Source: Rheum nobile (lineage: Eukaryota > Streptophyta > Magnoliopsida > Caryophyllales > Polygonaceae). Taken from it: a stretch of 64,000 nucleotides of DNA. The stretch is from the NCBI GenBank assembly GCA_027886185.1, contig WOAB01000093.1, positions 1,054,001 to 1,118,000 of the forward strand, in the 5' to 3' direction. The notes beneath the pieces were generated by a model. The model did not search any database and was not told where the DNA came from. It was given only the letters and a program-made list of their open reading frames with translations. The position numbers were made by a program, and so were the translations under genes. Positions 42,340 through 54,531 of this stretch are shown here, in pieces; position 1 is the first letter of the stretch, and each line of letters opens with the position of its first letter.

Positions 42340-43303
42340 TGTTGTGCGTAAGCACATGCCAAGATCCGTACAGTACAAGACGAAGGGCGTCAAGACTTTG
42401 GTTTTGCAATCTCTCAGCTAAGCTCTCTTAGATAGGACATTTGATGTGTTTGATTGTGACTCTAAACAATAGCTTGATGGATATTTGACTCAAAACGGAA
42501 ATGGATATAACTCTCATGAATGAGGTTCATGAAGAGTTTGGGATAGGTATCTCACGACCCTCGGATGCAACTCACCAAGAACCATGAGACGAGGTTGAAC
42601 ACTCATGGATATGACACACCAAGAATATCCAACCGCCTTCGGATATGACACACCAAAGGGGTTTCGGATACGACACATCGAAACAAGACTAAGACACTCA
42701 AGGATATCACACACCTTGAAGTCATCGTCCAAGAGGCTTGAAATGAACAAAACACTCACGTTTTTTTTTTAATTAATCTCCAATTCAAGTCTAAGGAATT
42801 ACAATGCATGGCCACCATTATATAGGTGCCAAAATACAAAACAAGAAAATCAACTAATTAACTCCACTAACCTACCCACTAACCTAAGCATGACTTAGGC
42901 CACTAGATAGGCCACTAATTAAAACAACTACCTAGCTAATTAATTACGAAAATAACAAAAACAATAATTAACTAGCTACAACTAACTAATTAATTAACGA
43001 AATTAAAAATAACTAAACAACAAACACAAATCAAACATCTTCCGCGGAGACAGTTTCTGGCCTAGTTTCAGAAGGTTCGTTCTCTCCCGTCCGTGATCGG
43101 AATGGAGTGATTCCAACGCCCAGAGATAGATCTTGAAGTCTAGTTTCACTCCTCAAAATTTGAGAGTGATCGGAGCTGGGAATAAGAAGATACGGCACTT
43201 TTACTGAGGTTACCCATGGTCACATCCATGCAGCTCGATTGCTTCTTCCTCTTCATTGAACCGACTTTGGCATGTCCTTGAGGGGTGACCCATGGTCACA
43301 TCA
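42340..43303 (-). repeat. Element X LTR b (shared middle LTR)
   Basis: 964 bp, closely matching LTRs a and c. It serves both internal domains, so the array is LTR-int-LTR-int-LTR. Confidence 0.9.
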
Positions 43304-43351
43304 TCCTCCCCTCCTTTAAGAAAGATTCGTCCTCGAATCTTCGTTGTCTTT

Positions 43352-44210
43352 TGTAGGATCGTACGTTGTTAGTTATCGAGGGAACTGAAAGTTCAGTTCC
43401 CTAAGCAGCGGAATAAGTAAACACGAACAGATTCAAGACAAGTTCCTTAGAGTGGGAACCTTTGATAACCAACTAGTTATCCAGGATAAAACCCACTACC
43501 CCTTTTGCAAGAGGATTTCAAAGTCTACTTCTTGTATTAATACTTCGGTTACAATCAACTAGAATAGAACACACAGATTAAAGTCTTAGACACACTAAGG
43601 ACTCTCTACCTAGTTCAACCTAACCAAGTAACAAGCAAGTGACTTACTTCGTTCTTCTTCAAAGAACACAGCACAATTCTTCTTCTGCACTTCAAAAAGC
43701 TTCTTTTCGTTAATGCGTGTTAAATGAGAGAGGTTTGACCGCTTTACTTATATGATTTAGTTAATGAGATAGTGAATCTTCAATAACCGAATCATATAAA
43801 TAAAATAATCAAAAGAAATCTTTAAAGATAACATTTGTTACCAAATATTATCTTTACCGATTTTTACAACTTTGTTTCCATGAAAGATAATCTTTTACAC
43901 TCCTATTATATATGGAAACCGGATAGAATCTTTAGCTCTCTCTCTAACTAAGATCTACCCTAAAACAGCTCGCCGCCGCCTTCACATAATTCTTCAAGTG
44001 TTTCTGGCGTCGACTAGCTTGGGTTCCTTTCGCCAGTTCCCAAGTCTGGCGACAGCGTCTCTGTTCCTTGCTTTCCGAGTTCTAAGTTCCCTGTTTATCA
44101 CACTAATAGAAACATTAATAGCAAAGATGTTTGTCATTATCAAAACTAGGAAAACTGAGGAAGGGGACTATAGTAGGGAACTGAAATTCCCAAAAGTTCA
44201 CTTCCTAACA
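43352..44210 (-). repeat. Copia-3 3' LTR
   Basis: 859 bp, with plus-strand ends TGTAGGATCG and ACTTCCTAACA. The adjacent plus-strand ATTTCCCCCTTTTTGATG (44211-44228) is the reverse of the polypurine tract, which identifies this as the 3' LTR. Confidence 0.93.
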
Positions 44211-44225
44211 ATTTCCCCCTTTTTG
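44211..44225 (-). other. Copia-3 polypurine tract
   Basis: Reverse of AAAAAGGGGGAAAT, directly before the 3' LTR. It matches the tract of copia-1. Confidence 0.85.
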
Positions 44226-44736
44226 ATGATGACAAACATGTAGAACTGGCATATCGAAATAGGCATGAATAATATGTGAGAAAGAACAGAATATGGCTAG
44301 ATGTAGAATAATCATTTGTGAATTGCATATTCCCCCTTAACACCAGATCTAGTTCTTTAGTTCCCCATTAATGAAACAACTAGATTAGATTTCCGTTCAT
44401 CCTATGAGTTCCAGATTGCCAGGTTCATTCCCCCTTTGGACATCATCGAAAAGAGTCAGTTAGATGAGTAGCACAGAGAATTTAGAGAGATAAATAAGCT
44501 AATGCTGAACTCTAGAGAAATGGCACCGTAATAAAGATTGAAAGCAGATAATAAACGGAGCAGGAAGCACAAAATAAGTTCATTAAATATTAAAGGGCAG
44601 AGACTACATAAGCAATGCAACAAGCAAAATAAAAGCACTCAAAGACACACAAAAAGGGATCATAATATGGAAGTGGGATCCTAAGGGAACTATAAGTTCC
44701 ATGTCAACTGAGAAGGGAACTGAACACTGTCCCTAG
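44226..44736 (-). other. Copia-3 3' untranslated region
   Basis: Non-coding and matching the copia-1 region 18400-18860 in reverse (TCTAGAGAAATGGCACCGTAA at about 44511). Confidence 0.7.
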
Positions 44737-46214
44737 CTATTGCGTGCCCTTGGCCCTGTGTGCCCTGTCCTCTGCAATCCTTTCATCAACCAGTCGCCGA
44801 ATTTCCTTGGCGAGGTCACCAGTGTACTTCCATAGTTCCACCATCATCTCATGGGTGTCGTGGTTCCCCTTCTCCACAGCAGTAGCAACCTTGTCAAAGC
44901 CATTGACCAAGGCATGCTCAATATGGGCCAGGCTGTTGAGCAGCACCTGGGTATCTGGGACCAGGCGCGGATCAGATTGGCCAGGCAGCAGCTCCTCCTC
45001 AAAATCTTCAGCCTCAGACACTTCATCAATATGGGCCTTCTTAGCAAGGTGTCGCATCGTGGTCATGGTGAGGATGTGGGAGAAGTGGGTCTCCTGGATA
45101 TCAGCGGGGTAGAGACCAAGGCTGGAGAGAATAAGCTTAATCACATTTGGGTAGGGAAGGCCATGGGTAGAGTGGGCCTTGCAAAATTGCATATGGGCCA
45201 GAATGATGCGAGGGAGGTCGATGGGTTCTCTCAAGAGAAGTTTCTCCAACAAAACAGCATCGGAGACAGCCACTGTGTCTCTCTTTTCTTGGCGGGGGGT
45301 GATGTTCTTAATGAGGAAGGTGTGGAGGATTTTGCGGTCAAGGCTAAGTTGTTTGGTGAAGAGGGTACCTTTGGCGGGGGCATTGCCTTCAAACACAGTA
45401 CGGAGGATGGCTGCCTTTCTTTTCCCTAGCCAGTTCCTCTTGATGATGACCCCAAAACCTTCACCGGTCTCCAAACCAAGCACAGTTCCTATCACACCAG
45501 CAGAGATAGGGAAGAGTTTACCACCCCAGGTGAGGAGAGCATCATATCTTCATTTGCTGTGAACGGAGAGGGAACCAGAGAGTCCCAACCCTGAAGTTGA
45601 AGCTTGAGGTAATCAGCAATGACACTTTCGTCATCAGAGGAGGTCCAGAACTCCTTGCCAACGATGAGGGGCTCCAGAACTTTCCTGGCGGCCAGAGAAG
45701 CCTCCAACTTTGGCATCTTGGTGGAGGAGCGAGTCGGAGAAAGTGACATCGGCTGCTTTCCTTTGGAGGGTGGGGAGATCTTGGCCCTTTTTGCCGGTGG
45801 CATCTCATCAAGTTGGAGAGAGGGGACGCCGGAACCACCCTTAGCAGCGCGGCGCTTGACCCGACCGGCGACAGATTGCGAGTCGCCTGGTTTCCGAATA
45901 GAGGGGGTCGGCGTAGGCATGAGATCCACATCAATGGGGGGACTCCTCTGAGAGGGAGATGAGTGATGAGAGTCCTCCTTTGTCGGAGTAGGGGAGGACG
46001 GCCGAGAGAGCGTATGCTCGGAGGATGCGGAGTGACTAGGTGCCTTCGCCGGCGAGATTTCCGGCTCAGAGAGAGCCACCACAGGTGGAGGCAAAATAGG
46101 GGGTGCCTTTGTCGGTGAAGCCACCTGTGAGGACGATGAAACGGCCTTCTTCTTGCGAAGTTCCTCAATGAGGGCTATTTCCTCATCGGTGTACTGGGAT
46201 GCCTTGGGTTCCAT
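44737..46214 (-). pseudogene. Copia-3 third ORF (ORF3), frameshifted
   Basis: The ATG at 46214 starts MEPKASQYTDEEIALIEEL. The first part is Pro/Ser/Thr-rich and low complexity with a basic KRRAAKGG/PAKRAK segment (possible nuclear signal); a folded region follows (RKVLEPLIVGKEFWTSSDDE). Near 45540 about 58 bp present in copia-2 are missing, between short GATG repeats, and the frame shifts; the second part (TGEGFGVIIKRNWLGKRKA, then LPRIILAHMQFCKAHSTHG) runs to the stop at 44737. The C-terminal half resembles the plant families annotated as 'putative plant transposon protein' (compare Pfam PF20167). No signal peptide or membrane segment is seen, so it is unlikely to be an envelope. Function unknown. 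Confidence 0.75.
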
Positions 46215-47077
46215 GGAGAATTTTGGTGGTGAGAGAGAGGATTCTGGAGAGGAAGGCAGAAACGTTTGGGAGAGCAGAGATAATAGCGGAGGCGGTGCCG
46301 AAAGAGATCCGCTTCGTGTGCCTTTTATAATCCTCACCCAACGGCCAAATCTTTCCAAATTGTGAGCAAATAATATCTTTTCAAATCTTGATCAAGAAGG
46401 AAACCGATATAATTCGCCAACGGCCATAAGATCTTGACCCAAGAGAATATCCATAAGGAGCTTCATAGAGATGGCAACGGATCAATCAAAATCAACTCAT
46501 GAGACAAATCGGCTGAGAAACGGCTAGAAATGCAATAACTCCTTCTCGGGACGCGGAGACTGTCAGAATTGCAGGATTCAAAATATATGGCCGTTGAGGC
46601 GGCAAGCTCAGTTCCTGTCCTCAGCGAATGACACGGAACTAGGGAAATATGGGCACATTTGATGTAGGGAACCAAGCAAACACTCAAGAAAGTACATGCC
46701 CATATAAATAAATGTAGGAAGGCAATTTTGACATTACACAGATAATTCCCAGTGTGGACTAAACAAAGGATCATAAGGAATTATGCAATGTAATCAGGCT
46801 TAGGGACGGTTTATAGTCAATTATCATTTCGGCTTGTAATATAGGTTAGATGTGATCAAATTGACTATGTCGAGGCTAATCAAAGAGATGTAGGCAAGCA
46901 CAAAAATATCATGAAGGAATATGCGATCATGCCATAATTTAGAACATGCTTTAGAATCAATATTACAGGACATGCGAGTGCCAGCACAAGATCAAATATC
47001 AACAATATTGTCAATGAAACCATAGAACGTATCAAATCTAGGCACAGCAAGGGAACTAGTAATGGCAACTGGAACTA
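46215..47077 (-). other. Copia-3 spacer between pol and ORF3
   Basis: About 860 bp without a supported gene, matching copia-2 56509-57366 and copia-1 17597-18120. It could hold a promoter or splice signals for ORF3, since ORF3 is far from pol. I see no clear motif. Confidence 0.6.
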
Positions 47078-50000
47078 CTAGTTTAGGGAAATCATTCCTA
47101 GAAGTAGCCTAAAGGATTCGTAAGGTTCCCGATTGAGTGCCTTGGTGAATATATATCAGCAATTTGATCTTATGTTCTACAATGTTCTAGCAATATGTTC
47201 CCTTTCTCAACATGATCACGTAGAAAATGATGCCTTATATCAATAGGCTTGGTCCTAGTATGATGCACATGATTCTTAGATATGTTGATTGCACTGGTAT
47301 TATCACATAAGATCTTAAGGGGACCGAAAGACATACCAAAGTCCGCGAGTTATTGTTTAAGCCATAGAAGTTGGGAACAGCAAGCAGCGGCTGCGATGTA
47401 CTCAGCTTCCGTAGTGGAGAGTGTGACCGAATTCTGTTTCTTGGAGCCCCAAGAGATGAGACAGGGGCCAAGGAACTGAGCCATTCCTGAAGTGCTTTTT
47501 CGATCAACTAAGAATCCAGCATAGTCTGCATCCGTTTATCCAAGGAGGTTGAAGTGGCAATCTTTAGGGTACCAAAGACAAAGGTCGTCAGTTCCCTTTA
47601 GATAGCGAAAGATACGTTTCACCTCAGTGAGATGAGATTCCCGTGGATCAGCTTGAAACCTAGCATAGAGATACACAACAAACACAATATCTGGCCTACT
47701 GACGGTTAGATATATCAAGGAGCATATCATACCGCGATACAGTTTCTCCTCAACGCATTGTCCAGAATGATCAGCAGTGAGACGCGTTGCAGGGGAGATG
47801 GGAGTGGAAATGGATTTGCTGGAGTCCATCTTGAACTTCTTTAGAAGTTCCTTGAGATACTTTTGTTGATGAATTTGGATTCCATCTGCTTTCTGGGTGA
47901 CTTGTAGTCCCAGAAAAAATGTGAGTTCCCCTATCATGCTCATTTCGAACTCGCTACTCATTAGTTCCTTGAATTTATCTACAAGAGACAAGTTAGTGAA
48001 ACCAAAAATGATATCATCAACATATACCTGAACCACTAGAATATCACCCTTTACATCTAGGATGAAGAGAGTTTTGTCGATCACACCACGTCGATAGCCA
48101 TTGGCTGTTAGGAACTGGGCAAGGCGATCATACCAAGCACGAGGTGCTTGTTTGAGTCCATAGAGCGCTTTGTCCAAGAAGTACACGTGGTCAGGGTGAT
48201 CATCATCCTCGAATCCTGGAGGTTGTTTAACATAAAAATTTTCTTGAAGAATCCCGTTGAGGAACGCAGTTTTCACGTCCATTTGGAAAAGTTTGAAGCC
48301 TTTGTGAGACGCATAAGCAATGAGCAACCGAATGGCCTCCAATCTTGCTACAGGGGCAAACGTCTCGTCATAATCAATTCCTTCTTGTTGATTATATCCT
48401 TGAGCAACCAGTCGAGCTTTGTTTCTTGAGACTGCACCAGAATCGTCCAATTTGTTGTGAAAGACCCACCTAGTTCCTATGATGTGGCGATTAGCGGGGC
48501 GAGGAACTAGTCGCCAGACCTTGTTCCTCTCGAACTGGTGAAGTTCTTCTTGCATGGCAATGATCCAGTCGGCATCCTTCAGAGCTTCCGTGATGTTCTT
48601 GGGTTCTATAAGAGACAGGAAAGCATTGAATGCACAAAAAGTCATATCCTCAAATCCGTACCTGACTGGGGGCTTAATGGTCCTCTTATCTCGGTTAGGA
48701 GCAAGCAAGTCAGTCCCTGGAGATTCATCGATTGCAGGGATGAGAGTTGAGGAAGAAACAACTGGAGGTGTAGCGTCAGTTCCCTGAGAGATTTGGTTAA
48801 CTGGATCCGTAGAGCTGGAGGGAACTGCATCGATCAAAGGAACCGGTTGAGCAGGAGAACTCTCTGTAGAGATTGACTCCTTGGGATCAATTACTGGACT
48901 TTCTTGGGGAGGGTCAGCGAGGGAAGGATAGGAATTGGTCTTCGATGGTGCATCATCATCGGAGTCTTCATGTGGTCGTTGAAATGGATCTTCGGAGGGA
49001 ACTGAGAGATCCTGCACAGACTGGGAAGGCAATTTTTCATTGAAAACAACATGAATGCTTTCTTCTACCTTTTTAGTCCGTTTGTTGAAGACCTTGTAAG
49101 CTTTGCTGTTGGATGCATATCCTATGAAGATTCCTTCATCGCTACGGGGGTCGAACTTACCCAAATTGTCCTTTCCATTATTGTGGACGAAACACTTGCA
49201 TCCGAAGACCCGTAGATGAGCGATGTTGGGAACTCGTCCTCGAAGCAGCTCATAGGAGGTCTTCTCAAGCATAGGGCGTAGCATGGCTCGATTTAGAATG
49301 TAGCATGCAGCATTTACGGCTTCTTCCCAGAAGATCTGTGGGAGCCCACTAGAAATAAGCATGGTGCGAGCCATATCTTCCAAAGTCTTGTTCTTCCTTT
49401 CAACGACTCCGTTCTGTTGTGGGGTGTATGGAGCCGAAAAGTTGTGATCAATACCATGTGCCCTGCAAAAAGTTAGAAAGTCTCTATTTTCGAACTCAGT
49501 TCCATGATCGGAACGAATGGCTCGAAGAGATACATTTAACGATTTTTCAAGCAAGGGAACTAGCTCACTAAATCTATCAAAGACTTCACTCTTAGATTTT
49601 ATAAATAGAGTCCAAGTGAATCTTGAGAAGTCATCAACAAGTACGAGAATGTACCTGTTACCGCCAAAGCTTTGAACGCACATAGGACCGCAGAGATCCA
49701 TGTGAATGAGCTCAAGAGGTTTGGATGAGCTTACCTGTGTTTTGGACTTGAAGGAACTACGAACCTGTTTTCCTTTGACACAATCAGAACAGATTTCTGA
49801 CTTTTCAGCGTTGATTTTGGGGAGACCACGAACAAGTTCCTTTTGATGCAGTTTATGGATTAGCTTGATGCTTGCATGACCAAGTCGTTGATGCCAGAGG
49901 TTTGTTTGATCATCAATGGAAGAGAGACACGGCTTTTCCTTGGGAACGAACTTTGGGTCAATGATATAAACATTATTGAACCTTTTGCCTTTTAGGATCA

Positions 50001-50328
50001 CAATTCCCTGTCTATCTTCCACAAAACATTCCTTTGAGGTAAAGCGAACCTCATTTCCCCCTTGATCGCACAGCTGAGACACACTTATTAGATCAAAACC
50101 TAAATTTTCAACAAGGTTTACATTACTTACCTTAATGTGATCAGTGAGATTCACGCTTCCAGTTCCACAGATTGTTCCCTTTCTCTTGTCTCCGAAGGAG
50201 ATAGTTCCTCCTCGGTGTTGCTGAAGTGACGACATTTTCTTTCTGTTTCCAGTCATATGGCACGAGCATCCACTGTCGATGTACCATCTGTCTTGTTGTC
50301 GCACTTCGTCCTGCACAAGGGAACTCAA
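47078..50328 (-). pseudogene. Copia-3 pol: protease, integrase, RT and RNase H
   Basis: Open for 930 residues from 50328 to 47536. Protease DRWYIDSGCSCHMTGN; integrase LWHQRLGHASIKLIHKLH, LIHMDLCGPMCVQSFGG, IRSDHGTEFENRDF and TPQQNGVVERKNKTLEDM (Asp, Asp, Glu present); RT FQMDVKTAFLNGILQENF and the catalytic VQVYVDDIIFG. RNase H begins after HFNLLG, where TAA replaces the Tyr codon (47536-47538); further stops lie at about 47352 and 47170 before the natural end at 47078. The polyprotein would do particle processing, reverse transcription and integration, but RNase H is lost. The frame begins -1 to gag with no ATG nearby. Confidence 0.92.
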
Positions 50329-52313
50329 ACTTTTGGAACCCAGCCAAGCGTAGCTTTTTTGGGTGAGTGCGGTTGAAATCTTGTATGTGGGTTAGAAGCA
50401 GGAACAAAATAGTAAGGATCATTCAAATCAGTAATAGTATACGTCATTTTCTTGTTGTTTATTTTTTGGTTCCTTTTCTTAGCATTTTCTTCCATTTGTT
50501 TCTTTTTATGGATGCAATCATGATAAGTGTGACCATTTGTACCACAATGCCAGCATACATGATTATAAACCACATGACCATACTTACCTTTACCCGGTCG
50601 GAAGGGTCTTTCCTGTTTTCTTTGCTCAAAATTGATGTTTCTACCTTTAGTTCCCTGAGCTTGGGAAACATACATCTTATGAGCATTTTGACCATTGAAC
50701 CAGGTTTGGTTCTCTGTGGGCTTTTGTTCAAGCACCTTTACCTTTTCTTCTAGGAACTGAGCTTTATCACGAGAGTTCTGCAGTGCACCACTGAGGAACT
50801 CATTTTTCTCGGCCAGTTCCTTTCTTATTTTCTCATTTTCAGCGGAGCATGTTTCCTCAGAATCCTTTTTACCAGTATAACCAAGACCATGTCGTTGCTT
50901 AACAAAAACAGTTTGATTCACAGTTTTCTCATTTATAGAGTGAGTGAGAAGATCAAGTTTATGCACGATTTCATTAAGTAGGATGGAATTTTTCTTTTCA
51001 GAGTCTGTTGAGGGAACTGGGGGAATGACAACATGCATGAGTTTAGTTTTAACATTTTTGCAGGACTCACACATTTTTTGAGAGTTGGCTAATAGTTTCT
51101 CAGCTTCATCTAATTTCTTACCCCAGACGGAGTTTTCAGTAGTTAAGCAAGAAATTTCATCTTCATATTCCTCCAGTTTCTCTTGTAGGGAACTAGTTTT
51201 CTTTCCAAGTTTCTTAATAATTTTGACTAATTGCTTTTTGTCATATTCTAGAAGAGACTTAGTGAAGTCAGAAGAAGATACCTCAGAGTCCTCTGATTCA
51301 GTTGAATCTTCTTTGGCCATTAGACATCTTTCTCTGGTAGTTCCCTTCGTCTCTGGTTCCCCTTCAGAGTCTTCTGAGTCATCTCCAAAGGTTGCGAAGA
51401 GAGCCTTCTTGTGCTGAGATTTGTCATCGTCGCCAGTGTTCTTAGGACAGTTCCTTGCCAGATGTCCAATTTCCTTGCATTGATATTCAGAGAGGTCCTT
51501 CTTTTGGAAATTCTTCTAGAACTTTCCTTTGTTGAATTGCTTTCTGACGTGCTTCGTAATCAAGGCAGTTATCTCGTCTTCTTCTTCCTCGAGTTCAGAA
51601 TTTTCCTCTTCCATTTCTAGTCTGGAAAAAGCCTTTGAGATTTTTAGGGCGATTCCCTTCTCCACTTTCTTGGAAGAACTGGATTTTTGTGCCTCTCTTT
51701 CGTCAACTTCAAGTTTCCCTATGATTTGAGTTAAGGGGAGGGACTGAATTCCATGGGTAGTCTTCAGAACTCTTTTGATGAGGTTAAATTTTAAGTTGAG
51801 ACCGTTGATGATGACAAGGGCTTTTGACCATTCGTCGAGTTCTACTCCAGCAGTGGTGAGTTTCGTTATGAGTCTTGTGAAGCGAGAGTAATACTGAGAG
51901 ATGTCTTCAGTGTCAAGCATCTCAAAAGTGTGGTACTCTCCTTCTAGAGCAAACTTCCTACTCTGTTTCAGTTCCTCACTGCCTTCGTGCATTTCCTTCA
52001 GAGCAGTCCAGATCCCTTTAGCAGTTGGGATTCCCATCACTTTGTCCATATCTTCTCTGTTCAGCCCATTGAGAATGAGTTGACGAGCCTTAGCATTTTT
52101 CTCCTTGATGACATAGTACTCCGGCTTCCATTGGTCTTCAGTTAAGTCCTTAGGAATAGTTCCATCGCCATTTTCTATCACGCGCCAGCACTGATAGTCT
52201 ATGGTTTGAATGTGGTTTTCCATGCTTTTCTCCCACCATTCTTCTTCTCCTTTCTTGCGGATGTGAGGCTTGTTGATGGAGATTCCCAGACTAAATTCAC
52301 TTGAGGTAGACAT
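50325..52313 (-). pseudogene. Copia-3 gag
   Basis: The ATG at 52313 starts MSTSSEFSLGISINKPHIRK. The first frame ends at a TAG at about 51513 (NKGKF-stop), a Lys codon in the other copies. Just beyond, the first zinc knuckle reads YQCKEIGHLARNC: the preceding residues with the first Cys are missing, so C-x2-C is lost. The second part, with a coiled coil (KKLGKKTSSLQEKLEEYEDE) and an intact second knuckle CWHCGTNGHTYHDC, runs to WVPKV-stop at 50325. It would package element RNA if whole. Confidence 0.9.
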
Positions 52314-52350
52314 CTTGAAATCTGTAAACTAACACAAATCTAGAGCGCCT

Positions 52351-52362
52351 GCTCTGATACCA
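52351..52362 (-). other. Copia-3 primer-binding site
   Basis: GCTCTGATACCA on the plus strand, the perfect reverse of TGGTATCAGAGC, 2 bases from the 5' LTR. Confidence 0.92.
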
Positions 52363-52364
52363 AT

Positions 52365-53223
52365 TGTAGGATCGTACGTTGTTAGTTATCGAGGGAACTG
52401 AAAGTTCAGTTCCCTAAGCAGCGGAATAAGTAAACACGAACAGATTCAAGACAAGTTCCTTAGAGTGGGAACCTTTGATAACCAACTAGTTATCCAGGAT
52501 AAAACCCACTACCCCTTTTGCAAGAAGATTTCAAAGTCTACTTCTTGTATTAATACTTCGGTTACAATCAACTAGAATAGAACACACAGATTAAAGTCTT
52601 AGACACACTAAGGACTCTCTACCTAGTTCAACCTAACCAAGTAACAAGCAAGTGACTTACTTCGTTCTTCTTCAAAGAACACAACACAATTCTTCTTCTG
52701 CACTTCAGAAAGCTTATTTTCGTTAATGCGTGTTAAATGAGAGAGGTTTGACCGCTTTACTTATATGATTTAGTTAATGAGATAGTGAATCTTCAATAAC
52801 CGAATCATATAAATAAAATAATCAAAAGAAATCTTTAAAGATAACATTTGTTACCAAATATTATCTTTACCGATTTTTACAACTTTGTTTCCATGAAAGA
52901 TAATCTTTTACGCTCCTATTATATATGGAAACCGGATAGAATCTTTAGCTCTCTCTCTAACTAAGATCTACCCTAAAACAGCTCGTCGCGTCCTTCACAT
53001 AATTCTTCAAGTGTTTCTGGCGTCGACTAGCTTGGGTTCCTTTCGCCAGTTCCCAAGTCTGGCGACATCGTCTCTATTCTTTGTTTTCCGAGTTCTAAGT
53101 TCCCTATTTATCACACTAATAGAAACATTAATAGCAAAGATGTTTGTCATTATCAAAACTAGGAAAACTGAGGAAGGGAACTATAGTAGGGAACTGAAGT
53201 TCCCAAAAGTTCACTTCCTAACA
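52365..53223 (-). repeat. Copia-3 5' LTR
   Basis: 859 bp, the same length and ends as the 3' LTR. Visible differences are mostly single substitutions (for example CAAGAGGATT against CAAGAAGATT, and GTTCCTTGCTTTCC against ATTCTTTGTTTTCC). Confidence 0.93.
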
Positions 53224-53570
53224 TCTTTGCTTGCCAGAAAATCGAGGAGTGAGCACAACAGGGCCGACAGCAACTTCCCAGAAAATCGTCCTGACTTCAA
53301 CAGGGTCGTTCTCCTTCCTCCGAACTCCAAATTGGATGATTCCGGCGACAGTAGTTAGATAATGAAGTCTAGTTTCTGTCCTCGAAATTGGAGAGCAATT
53401 AGATCACGGAAACAAAAGTTATGACGATTTTACTGAGAGGTCGCGGTCGCTGCCTGAGATGCCACGGCGCGGTTTTCCTTTGCCTTTGGTGCGGGCGTGG
53501 CTGTTAAGCCTTCCTCGCGCTCTCCGAGCACACGAACATCCCCTCGCCTTGAGATGGCTATGATACCAAA
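53224..53570 (-). other. Element X internal domain 2 (second part)
   Basis: Continues from 43351 after the copia-3 insertion; TCTTT is duplicated at 43347-43351 and 53224-53228. It contains the long form of the module shared with the chromovirus LTR (about 53278-53447) and no coding domain. Confidence 0.85.
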
Positions 53571-54531
53571 TGTTGTGCGTAAGCACATGCAAAGATCCGT
53601 ACAGTACAAGACGAAGGGCGCCAAGACTTTGGTTTTGCAATCTCTCAGCTAAGCTCTCTTAGATAGGACATTTGATGTGTTTGATTGTGACTCTAAACAA
53701 TAGCTTGATGGAGATTTTACTCAAAACGGAAATGGATATAACTCTCATGAACGAGGTTCATGAAGAGTTTGGGATAGGTATCTCACGACCCTCGGATGCA
53801 ACTCACCAAGAACCATGAGACGAGGTTGAACACTCATGGATATGACACACCAAGAATATCCAACCGCCTTCGGATATGACACACCAAAGGGGTTTCGGAT
53901 ACGACACACCGAAACAAGACTAAGACACTCAAGGATATCACACACCTAGAAGCCATCGTCCAAGAGGCTTGAAATGAACAAAACACTCACGTTTTTTTTT
54001 AATTAATCTCCAATTCAAGTCTAAGGAATTACAATGCATGGCCACCATTATATAGGTGCCAAAATACAAAATAAGAAAATCAACTAATTAACTCCACTAA
54101 CCTACCCACTAACCTAAGCATGACTTAGGCCACTAGATAGGCCACTAATTAAAACAACTACCTAGCTAATTAATTACGAAAATAACAAAAACAACAATTA
54201 ACTAGCTACAACTAACTAATTAATTAACGAAATTAAAAATAACAACAACAAACACAAATCAAACATCTTCCGCGGAGACGGTTTTTGGCCTAGTTTCAGA
54301 AGGTTCGTTCTCTCCCGTCCGTGATCGGAATGGAGTGATTCCAACGCCCAGAGATAGATCTCGAAGTCTAGTTTCACTCCTCAAAATTTGAGAGTGATCG
54401 GAGTTGGGAATAAGAAGATACGGAACTTTTACTGAGGTGATCCATGGTCACATCCATGCAGCTCGATTGCTTCTTCCTCTTCATTGAACCGACTTTGGCA
54501 TGTCCTTGAGGGGTGACCCATGGTCACATCA
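53571..54531 (-). repeat. Element X LTR c
   Basis: 961 bp, with the same ends as LTRs a and b. The adjoining PBS (TGGCTATGATACCA in reverse, 53555-53568) has one change. Followed by AAGTC and the resumed copia-2 pol frame. Confidence 0.9.

Larger units (their letters stand above)
43352..53223 (-). mobile_element. Copia-3: near-complete 9.87-kb Ty1/copia (SIRE/Maximus-like) element
   Basis: Minus strand, with two 859-bp LTRs, a perfect TCTTT duplication, a perfect PBS and a polypurine tract. The internal region carries gag, pol (protease, integrase, RT, RNase H) and a third ORF. The LTRs differ at roughly 15-20 positions by eye, about 2 percent. It is the youngest copia insertion in the nest by position, since it lies within X within copia-2. 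Stops in gag and RNase H, a lost knuckle cysteine and a deletion in ORF3 mean it is inactive. Confidence 0.93.
41023..54531 (-). mobile_element. Element X: non-autonomous gypsy-like element with three LTRs and two internal domains
   Basis: Order on the plus strand: LTR a (41023-41987), internal 1 (41988-42339), LTR b (42340-43303), internal 2 (43304-43351 plus 53229-53570, split by copia-3), LTR c (53571-54531). The outer flanks share AAGTC (41018-41022 and 54532-54536). Reading the minus strand, each internal domain begins with an initiator-Met PBS and ends in a purine tract (AAAGGAGGGGAGGA) before an LTR starting TGATGTGACC. Internal domains are only 352 and 390 bp and encode no gag or pol. 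The pre-LTR sequence GATTCGAGGACGAATCTTTC is typical of plant gypsy elements. Confidence 0.88.

Noticed and set aside
42188..42409. Small open frames in the internal domain of element X as a possible gag
   Set aside because: Too short, running into the LTR, with no gag-like or zinc-knuckle motif.
45619..45951. Plus-strand frames opposite copia-3 ORF3 (also 44744-45562)
   Set aside because: They are shadows of the ORF3 coding strand; the minus-strand frame aligns with copia-2 ORF3.
44737..46214. ORF3 as a retroviral-type envelope
   Set aside because: No signal peptide, membrane segment or cleavage site is visible, and the N-terminus is low-complexity and basic.
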